Shown piece by piece: positions 11,101-17,946 of a stretch of 42,356 nucleotides of DNA. The translations under genes and the position numbers were made by a program. The notes beneath the pieces are model-generated. The model was not told where the DNA came from. It worked only from the letters and a program-made list of their open reading frames with translations, and ran no database searches. Within the stretch, counting starts at the first letter, position 1. Each line of letters opens with the position of its first letter. Source of the stretch: Planctomycetota bacterium (lineage in GTDB: Bacteria > Planctomycetota > B15-G4); the NCBI GenBank assembly GCA_003644265.1, contig QNBX01000018.1, forward strand, positions 1 to 42,356. Reading direction: 5' to 3'.

Positions 11101-14100
11101 CTTGGGCAGACCCACCAGGCAGGCGCCGTTGAGCAGCGCACCCCAGATCTCGAAGGTGGCCGCGTCGAAGGACGTGTTGGAGGCCTGGGCCACGCCGTCG
11201 TCGGGCGTCAGCTGCACGAAGTCCGTGCCCAACACCAGGCTGGTGATGCCGCGCTGCGGGATGGTCGTGCCCTTGGGCGTGCCGGTGGAGCCCGAGGTGT
11301 AGATCACGTAGGCCGGGTCCGAGGCCTCGCCGCGCGGCAGGGGCGCGTCGTCGAGCGGGCTCCCGTTCAGCTCACCGAACCCGTCCGCGCCCGCGTCGTC
11401 GAGCTGGATCTGCTGCCCGTCGAAGCACGCCAGCTCTTCGGGCAGTTGGCCCGACACCAACAGGTGCCGGCAGCCGCCGTCGTCCAGCATCCAGGCCGCA
11501 CGCCGGCCGGGCAGGCTCGGGTCGAGCGGCAGGTACGCGCCGCCCGCCTTGAGCACCGCCAGCATGGCCACCACCATGGACACGCCGCGCTCGGCCCACA
11601 GCCCCACCAACGTGCCGCGCTCCACACCGAGGCTGCGCAGGTGCCGCGCCAGCCGCTCCGCTCCCGCCTCGAGCTGGCCGTAGTTGAGACCCTCGTCGCC
11701 GTAGCGGACCGCGGGCGCATCCGGCGTGGCTCGCGCCTGGGCGGCGAACAGCGTGGCCACCGTCTCGTCCCGCGGGTAGCTCGCCGCGGTGTCGTTCCAA
11801 GCCTCGAGCTGCCGGCCGCGCTCCTCGCTGGTCAGCATGGGCAGCTGGGCCAGGCTCGACTCGGGACGCGCGCCGATGGCCTCCAGCAGGGTCGCCAGGT
11901 GCTGCAGCAGACGCTGGATCGTGGGCGCGTCGTAGCGGTCCTGGTCGTAGCGCAGCTGCACCCAGAGTTCGGACCGCGGCTGCACCACCAGCGCCAGAGG
12001 GTAGGTGGCCTCCGACACATCCACCGCGTCCTGGATGCGCAGCCCCGACGCGTCCAAGGGTTCGGCCACCTCGATCGGGTAGTTCTCGAACACCACCAGA
12101 GACTCGAACAGCGGCGCCGAGCCACGGCGGCCCGAGAAGCGCTGCACCTCGTAGAGCGGGCTGGCCTGGAGCTGCTGGAGCTGCAGCAACTGCTCCTGCA
12201 CCGCGGCCAGCCAGGGCAGCAGCGGCTGGTCGGAGCAGTCGAGGCGCAGCGGCAGCGTGTTGATGAACAACCCCAGCATGGTCTCCACGCCGGGCAGCTC
12301 CGGCGGGCGGCCGGAGACGGTGACGCCAAAGACGACATCACGCACGTTGCCGTGACGACTGAGCAGCAGAGCCCAGGCGGCCTGCACCAACGTGTTCAGC
12401 GTGAAGTGCTCGCGGCGAGCCAGGCTCCCCAGCGCAGCGGTGGCATCGGCGGAGAGCGAGAGCCCCAGAGACGCCTGGCCGGGCGCCCCATCGTCGGCCA
12501 GACGCGCGGGCCGATCCGGATCGGCGCTCGGCAAGGGCGTGGTCTCGGAGAAACCGCTCAACAGGCGGCGCCAGCTGGTCTCGGCCTCGGCCTCGTCTTG
12601 CTCGGCGACCCAGCGCAGGTACTCAGCGAACGGGCGTCGCGGCGGCAGCTCTCCACCACGGTAGGCCGTGAACACGTCGTGGATCAGCAGAGGCAGCGAC
12701 CAGCCGTCGAGCAGCACATGGTGGTGCGTCCAGAGGAAGCGGTGCCGATCGGCACCCAGCCGCACCAGGCTCAGGCGCATGAGCGGAGGATCCCCCAGCT
12801 CGAAACCCTGGGCGCGCTCGTCGCCGGCCTGGGCCGCCAGCCGCTCACGCTGCTCGTCGGCGGGGAGCGCGGTCATGTCGCCCTCGCTCCAACGCAGCTT
12901 CACGCCGCGGCAGACCACCTGATGCAGCTCGTTCAGACCGTCCACCACGAAGGCAGAACGCAGCACGGGGTTGGCGTCCAGGGCGCGCTGCCAGGCCTGC
13001 CGGAAGGTCTCGGCGTCCAGCTCGCCGTGCAAGGTGAGCGCGAGCTGGGTGACATAGGTGGGCGCGTCCGGCGACGCCAGCGCGTGGAACACCATGCCGC
13101 GCTGCAGCGGCGAGAGCGGGTAGATGTCCTCGACCAGATCGGCGCCGTAGCGCGTGTCGAGCAGGTCGACCTCGGCCTGGTCGAGACGAGCCAAGGGGAA
13201 GTCCGAGGGTGTGTGCCGCCCCACCGTGGCGCTGGTGCAGTGGGAGACCAGCGCGCGGAGCTCGTCTTCGAAGCGCCCAGCCAGCGCCTCGATGGTGGCG
13301 CGCTCGTGCACATCGCCGGCGTAGGTCCAGCTCACGGCCAGGCAACCGTTGACGACCGACCCGCCCACGTCGAGCAGATAGCGCCGGCGGTTGTCCAGGC
13401 TGATCCCGAGTCCGGGCGACTCGGACGCCTTGCCGAAGAGACCCGTCTCATGCAGAGAGCGGTCGAAGTGCCCCATGTAGTTGAAGCTGATCTGCGCCGG
13501 CGGCAGGGCGCGCAGCGCGGCCACGTCATCGCTCGGGGGCGCGAGCCAGCGCAGCAGACCCCAGGCCAGGCCGCGCATGGGCAAGTTCCGCAGCTGTTCC
13601 TTCACGCGGCACAGCGCCTCGCCCGGATCGTCAGCGCCGGCGAGGTCGAGCAGCACCGGCTGCACCGACGTGAACCAGCCCATGCTGCGTGACGTGTCGA
13701 GCTGCTCGAAGAGGTCCTCTCGCCCGTGCCCCTCCAGGTCGACCAGCAGCCGTGGCGCACCGGTCCAAGACGTCGCCGCCCGGGCCAGCGCCGTGAGCAG
13801 CATGTCGTTGATCTGCGTGCGGTAGGTCCGTGGCGCGTCGCGCAGCAGGGCCTCGGTGAGCTCGGCGTCAAAGCGCGTGCTGAAGGTCTCGGCGGCGCGC
13901 GCCGTGCTGCTGGGCCTGGCGCCGCCGTGATCCACCGGCAGGGGAGCCACGCCTCGGTGGGCAGTGCTGAGCCAGTGCGCGGCGCATGCCAGCGTGGCGG
14001 GTTCATGGGCCCGGGACACGAGCGCCTCGGCCCAGTCGCGGTACGAGCTGGTGCGCGGCGGAAAGCCCGGCTCCTGCCCGGCCTCCAGCTGCTCCACAGC

Positions 14101-17100
14101 CAGGGCCAGGTCCTCCAACACCAAGCGCCACGAGACGCCGTCGACCGCCTGGTGATGCACCACGATCAGCAGCCGGTCCGGCTCGGTGCCGCAACGGAAC
14201 AGCAGCGCACGCCAGAGCGGGCCGTGGACCAGGTCGAGACCCGCCTGCACCTCTGCGGCGTGGCGCTCGATGGTCTCGGTGCGGAGCTCCCCGGAGAGCT
14301 GCGCGACGTCCACCAGCTCCAACGTGTCGCGTTGCTGGGGCGCCTCAATGCGCTGGGACCAGTCGTCGCCCTCGCGCGAGAAGCGCAGGCGCAGGACGTC
14401 ATGGTGCTCCTCGAGTGCCAACAGAGCGTCAGCCAGGACCTGCGGCTCAAGCGAGCGATTGAGCTTCAGCAGCACGGCGTGGTTGTAGTGCCAGGGCGTC
14501 GCCATGGCCGTGTGGAAGAAACGGTGCTGGATGGGTGTCAGGGGCACGGGACCCGTGACCGGCCCCTGGTCCAGATCGAGCTGCGCCGCCTGGCTGGCGC
14601 AGGCCGCCAGCTCCGCCACCGTGCCCCGCGTGAAGACGTCCTGAGGGCGCAGCGAGAGCCCGGCCTGGTGGGCGCGGCTGATGATCTGGATGCTGAGGAT
14701 GGACTCGCCGCCCAGCTCGAAGAAGTTGTCGTGCACACCGACGCGCGGCAGGCGCAGCACGTCGCACCAGATACGCGCCAGGGTCTGCTCGGCAGGCGTC
14801 CGCGGCGCCACGAAATCGGACTGCAGCGCGTCGCGTTCGAACTCGGCCTGCGGCAGGGCGCGCTTGTCGAGCTTGCCGTTGGGGGTCAGCGGCAGGCGCT
14901 CCAGGACCACACACAGCGCCGGCAGCATGTGCTCGGGCAGCACCTCTCGCGCGTAGCGGCGCACCTCGGCGCCATCCACGCTGCCCCCCAGCGGCGCCAC
15001 CAGGAAGGCCACCAGGCGGCGCACGCCCATGGGGTCGGTCTGCACCACCACGGCGGCCTGGGCCACGTCGGGGTGGCCCTCCATGGCGGCGGCCACCTCG
15101 CCCAACTCGACTCGGAACCCGCGCAGCTTGACCTGCTCGTCGGCGCGACCCACGAAGTGCAGCAGGCCCTCGCGTGAGTAGCGCACCAGGTCGCCGGTGC
15201 GGTAGATGCGCCCCTCCGAGCCGCGCCGGAAGGGGTCGGCCACGAAGCGCTCAGCCGTCAGCTCCGGACGACCGAGGTAGCCGCGGCTGACGCAGGGGCC
15301 TCCCACCAGCAGCTCGCCCACCACGCCCACGGGCACGGGCTGATCGTGGCGATCGACGACGTAGACCCGGGTGTTGGCCAGCGGCCGTCCCAGGGGCGGC
15401 CCAGCCGGGCAGCGCTCTCGGTCACCCGGGGCTACGCGGTGGGTACACACGCCCACCGTGACCTCGGTGGGCCCGTAGTGGTTGAGCACGGCGCAGTCGG
15501 GAGCCAGCGCCGCCACCCGCTCCACCAGCTCCCAGCTGCAGGCCTCGCCGCCCAGCGCCAGCAGGCGCCGGGGCAGCACATCGGCCGGCCGCGCGGCGGC
15601 GGCCAACAGGGCCTCGAGGTGGCTGGGGACGATCTTGAGCACGTCCACGGCGTGCTCGGCCATGTAGCTGGCAAAGGCGTCGGCGTCGGCGATGCGGTCG
15701 TCGGACAGCACGTGCAGGCAGCCGCCGTGGCACAGGGCGGAGAAGACCGAGGTGTGCCCCAGATCGGCGGCCAGGGTCGACACGGTGGCGAAGCTGGAGT
15801 CGTCGGGCACATCAAGCCGCGGCCGCACTCCCACCAGGTAGTCGAGCAACTGGGCGTGCTCCACCTCCACGCCCTTGGGCGTTCCGCTGGAACCGGACGT
15901 GTAGAGCACGTAGGCCAGCTGGCCCGGGCGGGCCGCGGGCAGCGGGGCGTCATCCGAGGTCGCGCCGTCGGTGTCGCGCGCCTCGTCATCGTCGTCGACA
16001 CACAGCACCTCGATGTCCAGCTCCGGCAGCTCGGAGGCCAGATCGGTGCGGGTCAGCAACACCCGACAGTCGGCGTCCTGCACCACGAAGCGGACCCGCT
16101 CGGCGGGCGCACCATGCTCCACGGGCACGTACGCGCCGCCCGCCTTGAGCACGCCCAGGAGGGCCACGATCATGGAGGTCGAGCGATCGAGGGCCAGGGC
16201 CACGCACACCTCGGCCCCGACGCCCCGCGCCAGCAGCCGCCGTGCCAGGGCGTCAGCACGGGCGTCCAGCTCGGCGAAGCTCAGGTGCTCGTCGTCGCAG
16301 ACCAGCGCCAGAGCCTCGGGGCGCTCGGCCGCGGCGCGCTCGAACAGCGCGTGCACACTGGGCGCGTCCGGCCGCTCCAGCCCGGTGCGGTTCCACTCCA
16401 CCAGCAGCTGGCGGCGTTCGTCGTCGCCCAGCATGGGGATGCGTGAGAGCGGCTGGTCGGGGTCCTCCACGATGCCCCGCAACAGGGCCAGGTAGTGCTC
16501 ACCCAGGCGCTGCACGGTCTCGGCGTCGAACAGCGCCACGTCATACTCGAACTTGGCGATCAGCCGCTCGCCCACCTCGAAGCAGTGCAGCGTGAGGTCG
16601 AACTTCGACACGTTGAGGGTCATGTCGAGCGTCTTCAGCTCGAGCGGAGGCAGCGCCGGCGCGATCTCCGACATGTCGAAGTGGTTGAAGAGCACCTGGA
16701 ACAGCGGGTTGCGCCCCAGCTCGCGAGCCGGCGCCAGCTCCTCCACCAGCTTCTCGAAGGGCGTGTCCTGGTGGTCGAAGGTCTCGAGCGCGAGGCGGCG
16801 CACGCGCGGCAGCAGCTGGCGGAAGCTCGGGTCGCCCGAGACATCGCCACGCAGCACGAGGTTGTTCACGAAGAAGCCGATCAGGCCCTCGACCTCGCGC
16901 CGGCCGCGTCCAGCGATGGGCGTGCCGATCAGCAGCTCCTCCTGCCCGGTGTGCCGCGCCAGCAGGGCGAAGAAGGCCGTCAGCATGACCTGGAAGCGGG
17001 TGGCCCCCTCGCGCTGGGTCAGCCGCACCAACGCGGCGCGCAGCTCGACCGGGATGGGGAACCAGGCGTAGTCGCCCTCGTGGCTGGGGTTGCTGGGGCG

Positions 17101-17946
17101 AGGTCGGTCGCGGGGCAGTTCGAGCGTGGGCAGCTCGCCGCCGAGGCGTTCCTTCCACCACGCCAGACCGCCCGCCAGGCCGTCGCCGTCCAGAATGGCC
17201 TGCTGCCAATGGGCAAAGTCGGCGTACTGCAGCGGCAGCGTGGGCAGCGACGCCGTGCGCCCCTCCAGGCCGGCTCCGTACAGCGCCGAGAGCTCCTTGA
17301 AGAAGACCCCCATCGACCAGCCGTCGGAGATGATGTGGTGCATGACCACGATGAAGACGTGCTCGTCGGCGCCCAGGCGGAACAGGCGCGCGCGGAAGAG
17401 CGGTCCGGCGCTCAGGGCGAAGGGACGCTGGGCCTCCTCACGCGCCAACCGCTGGGCCTCGGGCAGGCGCTCGGCGGCGGGCAGGTGCTCCAGGCTCTCA
17501 GGCTGCAAGGGCACGGGCGCCGGCGGACCGATGACCAGCCGCGCCTCGCCATCCTCGCTGGGGATGCGCGAGCGCAGCGTCTCGTGCCGGGCCACGATCG
17601 CCTCGATGGAGTCGCGCAGCACGCCCGCGTCCAGCGGGCCGCTGAGCCGCACGGCCGCCGGCACGTTGTAGGCCAGGTCGTCGGGCGCGAGCTGATCCAG
17701 GAACCACAGCCGCCGCTGCCCGAAGGAGAGCGGGGCCGGGCGCTCGCGGGAGACGGGCACCAGCGGCGGCGGACCCGAGGCACCCCGGGCCAGGATCACC
17801 AGCAGCTCGTCGCGACAACTGCCGATGGCCGCGCGCAGCTCGTCGGTCAGGGCCCCCTTGGGCGCGTCGTAGCGCAGCCGCTCCCCGTCCAGCCAGAGGC
17901 GCACACCGCTGCGCCCCAACTTCGCTAGCAGTTCCTGGGCCTTCAC
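5140..17946 (-). CDS. Hybrid NRPS-PKS, TubC docking-C-A(Asp)-T-E-C-A(Ile)-T-KS-AT(malonyl)-KR-T
   Basis: Adds D-aspartate, then an aliphatic residue, then one reduced malonate unit. 4268 residues. Residues 1-55 match a TubC-type N-terminal docking domain. Then follow C (HHIISDG near 202); A with pocket D-L-T-K-A-G-H-V-G-K (Asp-like); T (GGESI near 1074); epimerase 1135-1560 (HHQAVDG, EGHGRE, GWFTS, FNYMG); C of the D-donor class (YPLSPLQ near 1605); A with pocket D-A-F-F-L-G-V-T-Y-K (Ile-like); T near 2603; ketosynthase (ACSTSL near 2848, HGTGTALGDP, KSNMGH); acyltransferase (GHSVGE near 3295, HAFH, a malonyl-type motif); ketoreductase (TGGLGGMG near 3843, Ser and YAAAN near 4000); T (GGHSL near 4157). 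The GTG start overlaps the upstream stop as GTGA. An in-frame ATG at 18195 would need a 250-bp overlap and has non-homologous sequence, so I rejected it. Specificities are hand-read. Confidence 0.96.
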   Translation of the reverse strand: MKAQELLAKLGRSGVRLWLDGERLRYDAPKGALTDELRAAIGSCRDELLVILARGASGPPPLVPVSRERPAPLSFGQRRLWFLDQLAPDDLAYNVPAAVRLSGPLDAGVLRDSIEAIVARHETLRSRIPSEDGEARLVIGPPAPVPLQPESLEHLPAAERLPEAQRLAREEAQRPFALSAGPLFRARLFRLGADEHVFIVVMHHIISDGWSMGVFFKELSALYGAGLEGRTASLPTLPLQYADFAHWQQAILDGDGLAGGLAWWKERLGGELPTLELPRDRPRPSNPSHEGDYAWFPIPVELRAALVRLTQREGATRFQVMLTAFFALLARHTGQEELLIGTPIAGRGRREVEGLIGFFVNNLVLRGDVSGDPSFRQLLPRVRRLALETFDHQDTPFEKLVEELAPARELGRNPLFQVLFNHFDMSEIAPALPPLELKTLDMTLNVSKFDLTLHCFEVGERLIAKFEYDVALFDAETVQRLGEHYLALLRGIVEDPDQPLSRIPMLGDDERRQLLVEWNRTGLERPDAPSVHALFERAAAERPEALALVCDDEHLSFAELDARADALARRLLARGVGAEVCVALALDRSTSMIVALLGVLKAGGAYVPVEHGAPAERVRFVVQDADCRVLLTRTDLASELPELDIEVLCVDDDDEARDTDGATSDDAPLPAARPGQLAYVLYTSGSSGTPKGVEVEHAQLLDYLVGVRPRLDVPDDSSFATVSTLAADLGHTSVFSALCHGGCLHVLSDDRIADADAFASYMAEHAVDVLKIVPSHLEALLAAAARPADVLPRRLLALGGEACSWELVERVAALAPDCAVLNHYGPTEVTVGVCTHRVAPGDRERCPAGPPLGRPLANTRVYVVDRHDQPVPVGVVGELLVGGPCVSRGYLGRPELTAERFVADPFRRGSEGRIYRTGDLVRYSREGLLHFVGRADEQVKLRGFRVELGEVAAAMEGHPDVAQAAVVVQTDPMGVRRLVAFLVAPLGGSVDGAEVRRYAREVLPEHMLPALCVVLERLPLTPNGKLDKRALPQAEFERDALQSDFVAPRTPAEQTLARIWCDVLRLPRVGVHDNFFELGGESILSIQIISRAHQAGLSLRPQDVFTRGTVAELAACASQAAQLDLDQGPVTGPVPLTPIQHRFFHTAMATPWHYNHAVLLKLNRSLEPQVLADALLALEEHHDVLRLRFSREGDDWSQRIEAPQQRDTLELVDVAQLSGELRTETIERHAAEVQAGLDLVHGPLWRALLFRCGTEPDRLLIVVHHQAVDGVSWRLVLEDLALAVEQLEAGQEPGFPPRTSSYRDWAEALVSRAHEPATLACAAHWLSTAHRGVAPLPVDHGGARPSSTARAAETFSTRFDAELTEALLRDAPRTYRTQINDMLLTALARAATSWTGAPRLLVDLEGHGREDLFEQLDTSRSMGWFTSVQPVLLDLAGADDPGEALCRVKEQLRNLPMRGLAWGLLRWLAPPSDDVAALRALPPAQISFNYMGHFDRSLHETGLFGKASESPGLGISLDNRRRYLLDVGGSVVNGCLAVSWTYAGDVHERATIEALAGRFEDELRALVSHCTSATVGRHTPSDFPLARLDQAEVDLLDTRYGADLVEDIYPLSPLQRGMVFHALASPDAPTYVTQLALTLHGELDAETFRQAWQRALDANPVLRSAFVVDGLNELHQVVCRGVKLRWSEGDMTALPADEQRERLAAQAGDERAQGFELGDPPLMRLSLVRLGADRHRFLWTHHHVLLDGWSLPLLIHDVFTAYRGGELPPRRPFAEYLRWVAEQDEAEAETSWRRLLSGFSETTPLPSADPDRPARLADDGAPGQASLGLSLSADATAALGSLARREHFTLNTLVQAAWALLLSRHGNVRDVVFGVTVSGRPPELPGVETMLGLFINTLPLRLDCSDQPLLPWLAAVQEQLLQLQQLQASPLYEVQRFSGRRGSAPLFESLVVFENYPIEVAEPLDASGLRIQDAVDVSEATYPLALVVQPRSELWVQLRYDQDRYDAPTIQRLLQHLATLLEAIGARPESSLAQLPMLTSEERGRQLEAWNDTAASYPRDETVATLFAAQARATPDAPAVRYGDEGLNYGQLEAGAERLARHLRSLGVERGTLVGLWAERGVSMVVAMLAVLKAGGAYLPLDPSLPGRRAAWMLDDGGCRHLLVSGQLPEELACFDGQQIQLDDAGADGFGELNGSPLDDAPLPRGEASDPAYVIYTSGSTGTPKGTTIPQRGITSLVLGTDFVQLTPDDGVAQASNTSFDAATFEIWGALLNGACLVGLPKELMLAPEALSAEFQRRGISVLFVTTALFNQLSRHAPDVFASLRVLLFGGEAVDPASVRGVLERGRPEHLLHVYGPTECTTYSTWYEVEHVPADAVSVPIGRPLAHRTAYVLDVDRNPTPMGAPGELYLGGDGLALGYHERPELSAERFVPHPFDNTPGARLYRTGDLVSQGPDGALSFVGRLDSQVKLRGFRIELGEVEAALRGLDELKDGVVLCREDRPGDKQLVAYLVWGSGSSQDHDALLADLARDLPDYMLPSALVDLDALPLNANGKVDRAALPAPSAHAPDSASVAPRSELQRRIAAIWCEVLGVERVGTRDHFFDLGGHSLKLLSVRTRLVQELGAELTVTDLFEHTTIEALARVLGDEPDSAAAADEGRQLRRAADARVATGAGARDGAVAVVGMAGRFPGASDVESFWRNLCDGVESVTFFTPEELRASGVPDEMLADPRYVPARAVIDDPDLFDARFFGYTPREAELMDPQQRLFLECASDALERAAVDPDRFDGLVGVFGGASMNSYLSNLRSRPEVLARAGGLVALMSSIHDFLCTRVSYQLNLRGPSVNVQSACSTSLVAVHEAVRSLVEGGCDLALAGGVAVTVPWAAGYLHETGGVRSSDGHCRTFDAGAEGMVSANGVGVVALRRLADALADGDTIHAVIRGTAINNDGSRKVGYTAPSIEGQAEVVAAAQAAGGIDPASVGYVECHGTGTALGDPIEVAALAKVFAASDAAPGSVALASLKSNMGHLDAAAGVAGLIKAALSVEHGLIPPSLHYTAPNPEIDFDATPFFVNTTCRPWSPDDGAPRRAGVSAFGIGGTNAHAVVEQPPAREPSGPSRPWQLLQLSARTATALEAMTERLAEHLTARPELCLADVAHTLRVGRRVFDHRRAVLCSSVEDAVVALQGGAPDRCWTHHAQGGERPVVFLFPGQGAQYVGMGRDLHRDEPVFRQVVDECLARLTAVHGMDLAEVLFASEAEAESAAARLRRTEWTQPALFIIEYALARLLMSWGLSPQASLGHSVGEYVSACLAGVLSPDDALDLVLERGRLMGSMPGGVMLAVPMEERELVARLDGREQLWLTGVNAPGACVVGGGADAVQALEQELAAEGVETSRLHTSHAFHSGHMQAAVAPFVEAVAAFTRRAPDAVPYVSTLTGGWVTAEQVSDASFWGRQLREPVRFADGVGRLLEDEDCVLLEVGPGRVLGSLSRAHPDCGPGRAVLSSMRHPKTEQDDGACLLGALGRLWTHGVAWDPAALAGDERRRRLSLPTYPFERERYWVERRIGPRAGGGRLPLERWFHVPVWRPVRAPGRGAAAPASDSSEAQSSAGALASASAEGSLLVFDDGGDGAAVSGVASNAAEQAAGSGQRVVVVRTGNSFSEQDGAFTLDPTSLEQHQRLLSALEQSGQLPSAIVHAWSLDAGDDPERQLERGFYAALLLVRALGEAGWGHALELTLVTAGAQQVTGVERVRPEQAALVGLLRAVPYEQPNLSVRHVDLDRGESPEERRCRVDALTTELARERGHATDQPVLAWRGGRRFVQGYAPVPLPALDDRVPELLRPGGVYLITGGLGGMGLALARTLHRTVAARLVLLGRTPLPERHEWDAYLEAHDGSDPLARRLAGVLALEAEGAELMLASADVADPDALAEVVALARARFGAIHGAIHAAGVPPSGLVLTKSSEQARAVLAPKVAGTRALLAALAGPGFELLVLCSSLNAVKGFPGVADYAAANAVLDASAQGAAPDGPALFSIGWTRWRQSGMAVDAAGGPLGADQGISDDEGAQVLLRVLAHRPGPHVLVCEHDLMQVLSEADGEDQRGATPDADELRQDAGGAAGGAAHSRPDLGTAFLEPRDEAERVLATIWEELFGMAPLGVHDDFFELGGHSLLATQLLNRIARRFPDAGLSLRAVFDNATIASLAQQLGPSAGSVGAPASEPEGSALAPQAASSAASPDPGGGQLADTLESTDVEALSDEEVEALLRRLSDGEPGSP

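Noticed and set aside
9142..13692. Plus-strand open frame of about 1500 codons opposite the hybrid synthetase
   Set aside because: Antisense shadow of the strong codon bias; no recognisable domain and no ribosome binding site.
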